Assembly (NCBI GenBank): GCA_016711875.1 | Contig: JADJSD010000001.1 | Span: 868,001 to 932,000 of the forward strand | From: Betaproteobacteria bacterium | GTDB taxonomy: Bacteria > Pseudomonadota > Gammaproteobacteria > Burkholderiales > Usitatibacteraceae | DNA: 64,000 nt | Direction of reading: 5' to 3' | Shown: positions 8,822-17,133 of the stretch, one piece after another | How the letters are laid out: each line of letters begins with the position of its first letter | Position numbering within the stretch: position 1 is the stretch's first letter | Notes under the pieces: model-generated | The model's database searches: none | The model's input: the letters and a program-made list of their open reading frames with translations, nothing else | What the model was told of the DNA's origin: nothing | Made by a program: the position numbers and the translations under genes

Positions 8822-10304
8822 CCGGACCGCGTACCAGTCGGCGCTCCGACCACTCGAAAAGCCCGTGCACGGCCATCGCGAGGGCCGCGGCGGGCAACGC
8901 GCCCGCGAGCAAGAGCTGGTTGTCGTTCACGGCAAGGCCCTGCGTGATCCGCTCTCCGAACCCCCCGGCGCCCACGAAGGCCGCGATGGTCGCGGTGCCC
9001 ACGTTCACGACGGCGGCGGTCTTCACGCCGGCCAGTATCGTCGGCATCGCGAGCGGCAGCTCGATGCGCGCGAGCACCTGCCGGGGCGTGAGGCCCAGGG
9101 CCTGCGCCGCGACCGGATAGCCCCGGGGCACGCCCACGAGCCCGGCATGCGTGTTGCGCACGATCGGCAGGAGCGCATAGAGAAAGAGGGCAATGAGCGC
9201 CGGCCACGCCCCGATGCCGGTGAGCGGAATGAGGATGGCGAGAAGCGCCAGCGACGGAATGGTCTGCAGGAGCCCGGCCAGCGCCAGCAGGGGCTGCGCG
9301 ATCGAAGAAAGCCGCGCGGCGGCGATCCCCGCCGGCACCCCCACGGCGATGGCCACCACGAGCGAGGCGAACACCAGCACGACGTGCTCCCACGCGAGCC
9401 GCGCGAAATCCGGCGCGAACACGGCGGAGGCGAGGCTTCGCGAGGCGGCCGCGGGCGCTGCGCCGAGGAACTCCCCGGCCACCGCCGCGAAATCCACGCG
9501 ATCGAGTTCCGCGCGGCCGTTCAGGCGGATCATCGTGGCTTCGTCGATCTTCCCCTGCAATCCGGCCCACGCCGCGAATGCCCTGGGGTGACGCGAAGGA
9601 ACATCGGCGCGATGCAGCACCACGGCGTCGTAGCGCGGGAAGAACCGGCGATTGTCCGCGAGCACCTTGAGCCCCAGGCGCGCGATCTTGGCATCGGTCG
9701 TGTACAGGTCGATCACCCCCACCTGCCCGGCGGCGAGCGCCTCGTAGGCGACACCGTGGTCCAGCCCGCGCGGGTCCTTGTGCTTGAGGCCATAGGCCAC
9801 CCGCAACCCCGGCCAGCCGTCCTCGCGGCGCAGGAACTCGTGCGACAGGCCGAGCGCGATATCCGGATGGCGCGCCAAGTCCGAAAGCGTCTCGATCCCC
9901 AGCGCCTTCGCGCGCGCATCGAGCATGCCGAGGGCGTAGCCGTTGGAAAAGCCGAAGGGCACGCTGGCGGCGAGTCCCATCGGGGCCAACCGGCGGTTGA
10001 TCGCCTCGAGGTCCCGCGCGTCGTCCGCTTTCAGGATCTCCTTGGCGATCGTGCCCGTGTACTCCGGGTAGGCGTCGATGGCGCCGCTGCGCAGGGCTTC
10101 AAACACGATGGCGGTATTGCCCAGGCCGGGCCGGTGTTCGGCCACCTCGCCCGCCCGCCGCGACGACTGCGTGAGGATTTCCCCGAGGACGTAGGACTCC
10201 GTGAACCGCTTCGAGCCGACCTTGAGCGGCTCCGCGCCTGCGGCAGCCGCGAAGGCGATCGCAAGGAACGCGAACGGAAAGCTGTGCAGGACGCGAAGGA
10301 GCAT
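8808..10304 (-). CDS. Osmoprotectant-type ABC transporter, substrate-binding domain fused to permease
   Basis: The 498-residue protein begins with a Sec-type signal peptide (about residues 1-24, ending AGA). A glycine betaine/choline-type binding domain follows: VGSKRFTESYVLGEIL near the N-terminus and GVIDLYTTDAK later. From about residue 305 it becomes a five- or six-helix permease with an EAA-like loop (ALGLTPRQVLARIELPLAMP). Binding/permease fusions are known in the OpuF and EgtU families, usually with the binding domain C-terminal. Here it is N-terminal, so that domain would reach the periplasm directly through its signal peptide. No ATPase gene is adjacent, so the ATP-binding partner must lie elsewhere. 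The ligand may be betaine, choline, ergothioneine or a related quaternary amine. Confidence 0.85.
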   Translation of the reverse strand: MLLRVLHSFPFAFLAIAFAAAAGAEPLKVGSKRFTESYVLGEILTQSSRRAGEVAEHRPGLGNTAIVFEALRSGAIDAYPEYTGTIAKEILKADDARDLEAINRRLAPMGLAASVPFGFSNGYALGMLDARAKALGIETLSDLARHPDIALGLSHEFLRREDGWPGLRVAYGLKHKDPRGLDHGVAYEALAAGQVGVIDLYTTDAKIARLGLKVLADNRRFFPRYDAVVLHRADVPSRHPRAFAAWAGLQGKIDEATMIRLNGRAELDRVDFAAVAGEFLGAAPAAASRSLASAVFAPDFARLAWEHVVLVFASLVVAIAVGVPAGIAAARLSSIAQPLLALAGLLQTIPSLALLAILIPLTGIGAWPALIALFLYALLPIVRNTHAGLVGVPRGYPVAAQALGLTPRQVLARIELPLAMPTILAGVKTAAVVNVGTATIAAFVGAGGFGERITQGLAVNDNQLLLAGALPAAALAMAVHGLFEWSERRLVRGPASRR

Positions 10305-10336
10305 CGCGCGAATCCTTCAGGCAGGCCGGGTTCGCC

Positions 10337-10726
10337 TCACTTCACCGCGGCTTTCTCCTGCTCCGCGAACACTTCCCGCGCGATGCGGAAGCCATCGAGG
10401 GCCGCCGGCGCGCCGCAGTAGGCCCCCACCTGCAGGAACACTTCCTTCATCTCGTCCTTGGTGACGCCGTTCTTCAGGGCACCTGCGATGTGCAGCCTCA
10501 GCTCGTGCGGACGGTTGAGCGCGCAAAGCATGGCGAGGTTGAGGAAGCTGCGGGTCTTGCGGTCGAGCCCGTCGCGGCCCCACACCATGCCCCAGCAGGA
10601 CTCGATGACGTTGCGGTAGAAGTCGCGGTTGAAGTCGTCGGCGTTCGCGAGGGACTTGTCCGCGTACTCGGCGCCCAGCACCTCGCGGCGGATGGCGAGG
10701 CCCTTCTCGTAGGATTCGTCGTTCAT
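10337..10726 (-). CDS. Carboxymuconolactone decarboxylase family protein
   Basis: This 129-residue all-helical protein matches the PcaC-like branch of the carboxymuconolactone decarboxylase family. The core is LDRKTRSFLNLAMLCALN followed by the RPHELRLHI helix, with a histidine where catalytic members carry one. No AhpD CXXC is present, so a peroxidase role is unlikely. The ATG chosen (MNDESYEKG) has GGAG about eight bases upstream. The gene lies 73 bases after the FAD oxidoreductase that closes the catabolic operon, and 32 bases before the ABC fusion gene, all on the same strand. A role in ring-cleavage or lactone catabolism with that operon is plausible but unproven. Confidence 0.8.
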   Translation of the reverse strand: MNDESYEKGLAIRREVLGAEYADKSLANADDFNRDFYRNVIESCWGMVWGRDGLDRKTRSFLNLAMLCALNRPHELRLHIAGALKNGVTKDEMKEVFLQVGAYCGAPAALDGFRIAREVFAEQEKAAVK

Positions 10727-10799
10727 GGTTCGCTCCGGGGGTTTGCCGGCGGCCACCGGCCGCCGCAGGCGACACTATGACAGCGTGGCGCCGGAGAGG

Positions 10800-12140
10800 T
10801 CAGCCGAAATCCGGCGTGAGGATCGCGCCCTCGCCCAGGAGCTGCGCCCGCAGCGCCTCGACGTCCACGGCGCGCGCATCGCCGCCATGGGCCAGGCACG
10901 CGACGGCACCCACGCCGGCCGCCTCCCCCAGCGCCATGCAGGGCCCCGCGACGCGCACCGATGCCTGCGCCGCGTGCTCGGCGGACAGGTTGCGCCCCGC
11001 GACCAGCAGGTTGTCGAACCCGCGCACCACGAGACAACCCCACGGAATGCCGTACCACTCGCCATCGGGCAGGAACTCCCAGTTCGTCGTGCGGCCGCGG
11101 CCGTGGTTCTCGAGCGGCCAGGAGGAAATCGCGATCGCATCCGCGGGCTTCTCGCACGCGCGCACCTGCGCCTCCGTGAGCACGCTATCGCCATGGACGA
11201 GCCGCGTCTCGCGCACGCCCACGCGGGCGCCGATGTCGATGACGCGCGCGTTCTCGAATCCGGGCACGTACTTGCGGAAAGCCTCCTCGTACATCCGCAC
11301 CTGCCGGCGCCCCTCGCGCTCCGCATCGCCCAGTTCCACCGGGTCGACGAGGTTGAACGGCGAGCCATCGGGCCGCCCGAGCTTGGTCACGTTGAGGTGC
11401 GCGACACCCTCGATGGGGTTCAGGTGCACGCCCGTCGCGGTGCGCGGCAGCGGGTAGCCCCCGGCCACCGCTCGCTCCAGGCTCTCGCGGATCTCGGGTC
11501 GGGTGAGCTGGCCCGCCCGCACCGTGTCCACGCCGCCCAGGCGGAACATCGCCGAGCCGTACTGCGTCTCGCCCTCGTGGCCCAGGTCGTAGCCCGCGCC
11601 CGCGCGCACGGCCACGTCGCCGTCGCCCGAGCAATCGATCACCACGCGCGGCACGATGGCGCGACGCCCGCCCTTGTTCTCCACGATCACGGCGGTGATG
11701 CGCCCGCCTTCGGTCATGACGGCCACGGCGTGCGTGTGCAGCATCACCGCGACGTCGTGCGCCTCCAGCATCTCGTCGGCCACGCCCTTGAAGCGGACGG
11801 AGTCGTACGGCACGCCGACGATCTTCCCGTGCCGCTTCGGGGGACGGATCGCGTCCACCTTCGCGAGGCGGTCTTCCAGCTCGAGGCACAGTCCCCCCAC
11901 CACGCGTCCGAGCCGCTCGTCGTCCACCACCGCGTGGATGCCGCAGAAGCCGCCCAGCGTGACGATCGTGAGCGTGCCGCCGAGGCAACCGTAGCTCTCC
12001 ACCAGCATCGTGTCCGCACCCGCCCGGGCCGCCGCGCAGGCCGCCGCCATGCCCGCCGCGCCGCCGCCCACCACCAGCACGTCGGGCTCGGCGATCACCG
12101 GAACGTCGCGCGCCGGCTCGCGGATGGACTCGAGTCTCAA
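10800..12140 (-). CDS. FAD-dependent oxidoreductase (FAD_oxidored family)
   Basis: The 446-residue protein has an N-terminal dinucleotide-binding fold, DVLVVGGGAAGMAAACAAAR, and the following CLGGTLT segment. A second FAD contact is seen in VIDCSGDGDVAVRAG and a C-terminal one in GFDNLLVAGRNLSAEHAAQ. This pattern belongs to FAD-dependent oxidoreductases of the FAD_oxidored Pfam family, which act on small polar substrates. The start is TTG, chosen because TTGA overlaps the stop of the dehydratase gene by four bases; no better in-frame start lies between that stop and the Rossmann motif. It is the last gene of the catabolic operon. A GC hairpin at 10747-10765 follows but lacks a U-run. The substrate cannot be read from the sequence. 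Confidence 0.8.
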   Translation of the reverse strand: MRLESIREPARDVPVIAEPDVLVVGGGAAGMAAACAAARAGADTMLVESYGCLGGTLTIVTLGGFCGIHAVVDDERLGRVVGGLCLELEDRLAKVDAIRPPKRHGKIVGVPYDSVRFKGVADEMLEAHDVAVMLHTHAVAVMTEGGRITAVIVENKGGRRAIVPRVVIDCSGDGDVAVRAGAGYDLGHEGETQYGSAMFRLGGVDTVRAGQLTRPEIRESLERAVAGGYPLPRTATGVHLNPIEGVAHLNVTKLGRPDGSPFNLVDPVELGDAEREGRRQVRMYEEAFRKYVPGFENARVIDIGARVGVRETRLVHGDSVLTEAQVRACEKPADAIAISSWPLENHGRGRTTNWEFLPDGEWYGIPWGCLVVRGFDNLLVAGRNLSAEHAAQASVRVAGPCMALGEAAGVGAVACLAHGGDARAVDVEALRAQLLGEGAILTPDFG

Positions 12141-13825
12141 GCCGCGGTGTCCCGGGCAGGCCCCACCAGCACCGCGCCCTTCGTGATCGGTTGCACGACC
12201 TGCGCGTAGATGTGCAGCCAGCCGCGTTCGTCGGCGCCCTTGTGGGGCGCGAGCGTGGCGCGGCGCGAAGCGAGCTCCGCCTCGCCCACCTCCAGCGTCA
12301 CGCGATGGGCTTCCATGTCGATCGTGATGGCGTCGCCGTCGCGCACGAGGCCCAGCGGTCCGCCGAGCGCGGCTTCCGGCGCCACCTGCCCGATGGCGAT
12401 GCCGCGGTTGAGGCCCGAGAGCTGCCCGTCGGTGATGACCGCCACCGTCGTGCTGAGCCCCGCGCCGTCCACCGCCGCGACGAAGCCCGAGGCGAGCGCC
12501 ATGCCGGGGCCGCCCCGGCAACCCATGCCCGCCAGGACAGCGACCGTGCCCGTCACGAGGCGCCCGGCCTTGAGTGCCGCGAGCGCCTCCTCCTGCGAGG
12601 CGAACACCAGCGCCTTGCCCTCGAACACCGATTGCTTCGCCCCCGCGTCGCCCACCTTGAGGATCGAGCCCTCCGGCGCGAGGTTGCCGCGCATCACGAT
12701 GACGGAAGGCTTGCGGGAAATCGGGTCCTCGACGGTTCGGATCACCGCGCCCGGCTCCGGCGCCGCGTCGATCTCCGCGCCCCAGGTGCGTCCCGAGACC
12801 GTGAGCGACTCGCGGTGGATGAGCGCGCCCAGCCGCTTCATCACGCCGAGCGTGCCGCCAGCCGCTTCCAGTTCCTCGATGCGCGTCTCGCCGTTGGGTC
12901 GCACCGCGGCGAGGAGCGGGATCTTCGGGCCGAGGCGGTCGTAGAGTTCGTAGATGTCCACGGGACAGCGCGCCTCCGCCGCCACCGCCTGCAGGTGCCG
13001 AACGAGGTTGATGGAGGCCGACAGGGCGAGCCCGGCCATCACCGCGTTCTCGAAGGCCTGCGGCGTAAGGATGGCGCTCGGCTTCAGGTCCTCCGCGACC
13101 ATCTCGACGATGCGCCGGCCGGCCGCCTCCGCGAAGGCGAACATCCGATCGCCGTTGGCGAGCACCGGCGTCGATCCCGGCAGCGCGAGGCCCAGCGCCT
13201 CCGCGGCGATGTGCATCGTGTTCGCCGTGCCCATGCCCGCGCACACGCCCGGCCCCTGGATGGCGACGTCGCACATGGCGCCCAGCCGCTCCAGCGTGAT
13301 ATGGCCCGCGCCCACCTTGCCGACGCTCTCGTACACCTCCTCGATATCCACGGCGCGGCCGTCGAGATGGCCGTGGGGCTGGTAGCCGCAGGCGACGACG
13401 AGGCTCGGGATGTCCAGCCGCGCCGCGGCCATGAGCTGCCCCGGCGCCGTCTTGTCGCACGAGGCGAGGCACACCATGCCGTCGAGCATCGCGCCTTCGA
13501 CCTGCACCTCGATGTCGTTCACCAGCAGGTCGCGGGAGGGGAGGATGTAGCGCCCCTGCCGGCCCGCGCTGGTGATGAAGTCGCTGGGCGCCGCCGTGCG
13601 CACCTCGAAGGCGAGGCCGCCAGCCGCGCGGATGGCCGCCTTCACGCGCGCCGAGACGCCGTCCAGGTGGCTGAAGCAGGAGGAAAGCTCCGACGAGGTG
13701 TTGATCACCGCGATCTTCGGTCTCTCGAGATCCGCGTCCGTGAGGCCGAGCGCCTTCCACTGGGCGCGGCGCACGGCCCAGCGCGGGGTGCCGGGGGCGA
13801 AGTTGCTGCGAAGGGGCTTCATCAT
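12137..13825 (-). CDS. IlvD/Edd family dehydratase
   Basis: The 562-residue protein is a full-length member of the IlvD/Edd dehydratase family, which removes water from dihydroxy acids or sugar acids with an Fe-S cluster. The three cluster cysteines are visible: SSCFSHLDG near residue 50, SCDKTAPG and GVCAGMGTANTM. The TDGQLSGLNRG motif is near the C-terminus. A sugar- or hydroxy-acid dehydratase is more likely than the biosynthetic dihydroxyacid dehydratase, because the gene lies in a catabolic operon with its own LacI regulator and no other ilv genes. The start is the first of two tandem ATGs; it forms an ATGA overlap with the LacI stop. Confidence 0.85.
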   Translation of the reverse strand: MMKPLRSNFAPGTPRWAVRRAQWKALGLTDADLERPKIAVINTSSELSSCFSHLDGVSARVKAAIRAAGGLAFEVRTAAPSDFITSAGRQGRYILPSRDLLVNDIEVQVEGAMLDGMVCLASCDKTAPGQLMAAARLDIPSLVVACGYQPHGHLDGRAVDIEEVYESVGKVGAGHITLERLGAMCDVAIQGPGVCAGMGTANTMHIAAEALGLALPGSTPVLANGDRMFAFAEAAGRRIVEMVAEDLKPSAILTPQAFENAVMAGLALSASINLVRHLQAVAAEARCPVDIYELYDRLGPKIPLLAAVRPNGETRIEELEAAGGTLGVMKRLGALIHRESLTVSGRTWGAEIDAAPEPGAVIRTVEDPISRKPSVIVMRGNLAPEGSILKVGDAGAKQSVFEGKALVFASQEEALAALKAGRLVTGTVAVLAGMGCRGGPGMALASGFVAAVDGAGLSTTVAVITDGQLSGLNRGIAIGQVAPEAALGGPLGLVRDGDAITIDMEAHRVTLEVGEAELASRRATLAPHKGADERGWLHIYAQVVQPITKGAVLVGPARDTAA

Positions 13826-14889
13826 GGGCGAGGCTTCTTTCGGGAGGCGGCCGCGGGGGGTGATTGCCGGCCCGTCGATCCGCGAATCACCAGTTCGTTG
13901 GCGAGGCACTTGTGGGCGACGGGTGCGTCGCGCTTGTCGATGCGGGAGAGCAGCAGGTCGATGGCCTGCCCCACCATCCGCTCCATGGGCTGGCGCACCG
14001 TCGTGAGGTCGTAGGCGCCCCAGGAAGCGATCTCGATGTCGTCGTAGCCGACGATCCACAGGTCGTCGGGCACGCGCGCGCCCCGGGCCCGGGCGCCGTC
14101 CATGGCGCCCATCGCGAGCACGTCGTTCACGCAGAAGATCGCGTCGGGTGGCGAGGCGAGCTCCATGAGCCGCGTCACGGCCTGCTCGCCGTTCGCGTGG
14201 GTGAAGTTCTCGGAGCGGAAGTAATAATGAGGTGGCAAGCCCACGCCCAGGCGATCCAGCGCCTTCCGGAAACCCTGCTCGCGGTCGCGGATGGTGCTCG
14301 CGCGGGGAATGCCGCCGATGAGCGCGATACGCTTCCGGCCGCACGCGACGAGGTACTCCGCCACGCGCCTCCCGCCGTCGAGGTTGTCGCTCGAGACCTG
14401 GTCGCTCGCATAGTCCGCGACGATGCGGTTGAGGAGGACGACGGCCGAACCCTCCGCCGGCACCTCGCGCAGGAATTCCGATTCGCTCGTCGCCGCGGTG
14501 AGAATGACGCCGTCCACCACGCCCTGGCGAAGCGCGCGGATGGCCGGTGCGTCGCCGCCGTGGTCGGAATCCCAGACGATCATGCGTCGCCCGAGCCGTG
14601 CGAGCTGCGCGCCGATGGCCTCGAGCATCGCGGGGTAGAGCTGGTACGAGAGCCGTGCCACGACCACGCCGATGGAATCGGCGCGGCCCGCGCGGAAGGC
14701 GCGGGCCGCGGCGTTCGGCTCGTAGCGCGTCTCGGCGAGGACCTTCATCACGCGTTCGCGCGTGGCGGGCCTCACCTTCGGGTCGTCGCGCAGCACGCGC
14801 GAGACCGTGGCCTGCGAAACCTGCGCGAGGCGGGCGATGTCGTGGCTCGTCACCGAGCCGTTCGGCTTCGCCCCCGTCGCCTTGCCCAC
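13822..14889 (-). CDS. LacI family transcriptional regulator
   Basis: This 355-residue protein has the LacI helix-turn-helix at about 14-40 (SHDIARLAQVSQATVSRVL). A periplasmic-binding-like ligand domain follows, with SDNLDGGRRVAEYLVACGRKRIAL split over about residues 165-190 and PDAIFCVNDVLAMGAM near 255. The GTG at 14889 lies two bases after the TctC stop; a second GTG within VTSHDIARL would give a shorter protein. It overlaps the dehydratase by ATGA. A regulator in the middle of the operon suggests autoregulation and local control of all six genes. The likely effector is the substrate or an intermediate of the pathway. The operator is not identified. Confidence 0.9.
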   Translation of the reverse strand: MGKATGAKPNGSVTSHDIARLAQVSQATVSRVLRDDPKVRPATRERVMKVLAETRYEPNAAARAFRAGRADSIGVVVARLSYQLYPAMLEAIGAQLARLGRRMIVWDSDHGGDAPAIRALRQGVVDGVILTAATSESEFLREVPAEGSAVVLLNRIVADYASDQVSSDNLDGGRRVAEYLVACGRKRIALIGGIPRASTIRDREQGFRKALDRLGVGLPPHYYFRSENFTHANGEQAVTRLMELASPPDAIFCVNDVLAMGAMDGARARGARVPDDLWIVGYDDIEIASWGAYDLTTVRQPMERMVGQAIDLLLSRIDKRDAPVAHKCLANELVIRGSTGRQSPPAAASRKKPRP

Positions 14890-14891
14890 GC

Positions 14892-15872
14892 TCAGTCGAG
14901 CGCGATGTTGTTGTCGCGGGCGACCTTGCCCCACTTCGCGATCTCGTCCTTCACGTACTTGTCGAACTCCTCGGGCGTGCTGCCGACGATGATGGCGCCC
15001 AGGTTCTCGAGCTTCGCGGCCACGTCCGGCATCTTGAGGATCTTGTTGATCTCGACGTTGAGGCGGTTGACGATTTCCTTCGGAGTGCCGGCCGGGACCA
15101 TGACGCCGCCCCAGGAGACCGCCTCGTAGCCCGGCAGCGTCTCGGCGACGGCGGCCACGTCCGGCAGGGAATCCAGGCGCTTCTTGCTGGTGACGCCGAT
15201 GGCGCGAAGCTTCCCGCTGCGCACGTGCGGCAGGCCCGCCACCGTGGTGGGGAGCGCCAGCTGGATCTGCCCGCCGATCAGGTCGACGATCGAGGGCGCA
15301 TCGCCCTTGTACGGCACGTGCTGCATCTTGATGCCGCCCATCGCGTTGAGCAGTTCGCCCGAGAGGTGGTTCGAGGCGCCCTGGCCCGCCGAGCCGAAGC
15401 TCACCTTGCCGGGGTTGGCCTTCGTGTAGGCGATGAGCTCGGGAATCGTCTTGACCGGCACGTCCTGGTTCACCACCACCACCTGCGGCACGATCGTGGT
15501 GAGCGTCACGCCGGTGAAGTCCTTGATGGCGTCGTACGGCAGCTTCTTGTAGACGACCGGGTTCAGGGCGTTGGGGCCCAGGTTCGCCATGAGCATCGTG
15601 TAGCCGTCCGGCGCGCTCTTGGCGACGAAATCGGTGGCGATCATGCCGTTGGCGCCCGGCTTGTTCTCGATCACCACGGACTGGCCGAGGATCTCGCCCA
15701 GCTTCGCGCCGATGAGTCGCGCCGTCACGTCGGAGGCGCCTCCCGGCGGGTAGACCACGATGAACTTGATGGCCTGCTTGGTGGGCCAGCCCTGCGCATT
15801 GGCCGCGAGCGGCAACGCGAGGCAAGCGCAGAAGGCCAGGGCGAGCCTGGCGAGGGTCGAAACGGGTTTCAT
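14892..15872 (-). CDS. Tripartite tricarboxylate transporter substrate-binding protein (Bug/TctC family)
   Basis: The 326-residue protein begins with a signal peptide (cleavage probably after AANA, near residue 26). It has typical TctC/Bug features: IKFIVVYPPGGASDVTARLIG, then VIENKPGANGMIATDFVAK and VPYKGDAPSIVDLIGGQI. Bug proteins bind small carboxylates in the periplasm. No tctA or tctB membrane gene is adjacent, as is common for the many orphan Bug proteins of betaproteobacteria. Membership in this operon suggests it binds the acid that the operon degrades, either delivering it to an unlinked transporter or serving as a sensor. The start is ATG; the CoA transferase stop lies 40 bases upstream. 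Confidence 0.9.
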   Translation of the reverse strand: MKPVSTLARLALAFCACLALPLAANAQGWPTKQAIKFIVVYPPGGASDVTARLIGAKLGEILGQSVVIENKPGANGMIATDFVAKSAPDGYTMLMANLGPNALNPVVYKKLPYDAIKDFTGVTLTTIVPQVVVVNQDVPVKTIPELIAYTKANPGKVSFGSAGQGASNHLSGELLNAMGGIKMQHVPYKGDAPSIVDLIGGQIQLALPTTVAGLPHVRSGKLRAIGVTSKKRLDSLPDVAAVAETLPGYEAVSWGGVMVPAGTPKEIVNRLNVEINKILKMPDVAAKLENLGAIIVGSTPEEFDKYVKDEIAKWGKVARDNNIALD

Positions 15873-15912
15873 GAAATCTCCTCCTTGCGGTTGTGTTGCC
15901 TGGGGTCGGCGC

Positions 15913-17133
15913 CTAGAGGACGCCTTTTCGTTTCAGGTCGGCGATGCGCCCGGCGTCGAGGCCGAGATCCTGCTTGAGAACGTCTTCGGTGTGCTCGCCC
16001 AGCACGGGCGGGCCGGAACGGTATTCGAGGGGCGTGCGGGAGTAGCGGATGGGGTTCGCCACCTGCGGCACGGTGCCCGCCGCCGAGTGGGGCAGGTCCA
16101 TGCGCAGCCCGCGGTGGATGACCTGCGGGTCCGCGAACACCTGGTCGATCGTGTTGATGGGGCCGCAAGGGACGCCCTCGGCTTCGAGAGCGACCATCCA
16201 GTCGGCCGTGGTCTTCGTCTTCATGGCCTCGGCGATGATCGCCACGAGGGCACTGCGGTTCGCGAGGCGCGACTTGTTGTCCACGAAGCGCGGCTCCATC
16301 GCGATGGCAAGGCCCGCCACCGTGCAGAACTTGCGGAACTGGCTGTCGTTGCCGATGGCGAGGATGAGGTTGCCGTCCTTCGTCGGGAAGGCCTGGTAGG
16401 GCGTGAGGTTCGGGTGCGCGTTGCCCCAGCGCTTCGGGACGTTGCCCGAGACGAAATAGTTGAGGTTGTGGTTCATGAGCCACGCGACCTGCGCGTCGAG
16501 CAGCGCCATGTCGATGTACTGGCCCTGGCCGCTCGTGTCGCGCTCGCGCAGGGCGCCCAGGATCGCCACGGCCCCGTACATGCCGGTCATGAGGTCCGCG
16601 ATGGGCACGCCCGCCTTCTGCGGCCCGCCGCCGGGCAACTCGTCGCGCTCGCCGGTGATGCTCATGAGCCCGCCCATGGCCTGGATCATGAAGTCGTAGC
16701 CGGCGCGGTTCCGGTACGGTCCCGTCTGGCCGAAGCCGGTGACGGAGCAATAGATGAGGCGGGGGTTGATCGCGGCGAGGCTTTCGTAATCGAGCCCGTA
16801 GCGCTTCATGTCGCCGACCTTGTAGTTCTCGACGAACACGTCGCACTTCGCGGCGAGGCCGCGCGCGATCTCCTGCCCCTCGGGGCTCGCGATGTCGAGC
16901 GTCACCGACTGCTTGCCGCGGTTGGTCGAGGCGAAGTAGGCGGAGTCGGCCGTGTCGCTACCATCCTTCGCCTTCAGGAACGGCGGCCCCCAGGCGCGGG
17001 TGTCGTCGCCCGTGCCGGGCCGCTCGACCTTGATCACTTCCGCCCCCAGGTCCGCGAGCACCTGCGTGCACCACGGGCCCGCGAGGATGCGCGAGAGGTC
17101 GAGGACGCGGATGCCGGCGAGGGGCGCGGTCAC
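15913..17133 (-). CDS. CaiB/BaiF class III CoA transferase
   Basis: The 406-residue protein matches family III CoA transferases. The N-terminal motif is GIRVLDLSRILAGPWCTQ, followed by LGAEVIKVERPG. The IADLMTGMYGAVAILGAL helix carries the aspartate expected to form the enzyme-CoA thioester. The QYIDMALLD segment is also typical. Such enzymes move CoA between carboxylic acids in the cytoplasm. The GTG start overlaps the oxidase stop by four bases (GTGA), so the two are translationally coupled. In context it probably activates an organic acid after oxidation. The specific acid is unknown. Confidence 0.9.
   Translation of the reverse strand: MTAPLAGIRVLDLSRILAGPWCTQVLADLGAEVIKVERPGTGDDTRAWGPPFLKAKDGSDTADSAYFASTNRGKQSVTLDIASPEGQEIARGLAAKCDVFVENYKVGDMKRYGLDYESLAAINPRLIYCSVTGFGQTGPYRNRAGYDFMIQAMGGLMSITGERDELPGGGPQKAGVPIADLMTGMYGAVAILGALRERDTSGQGQYIDMALLDAQVAWLMNHNLNYFVSGNVPKRWGNAHPNLTPYQAFPTKDGNLILAIGNDSQFRKFCTVAGLAIAMEPRFVDNKSRLANRSALVAIIAEAMKTKTTADWMVALEAEGVPCGPINTIDQVFADPQVIHRGLRMDLPHSAAGTVPQVANPIRYSRTPLEYRSGPPVLGEHTEDVLKQDLGLDAGRIADLKRKGVL

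Noticed and set aside
10747..10765. GC hairpin after the FAD oxidoreductase as a terminator
   Set aside because: The eight-base stem has no U-run on either strand and only a three-base loop, so an intrinsic terminator is not supported.
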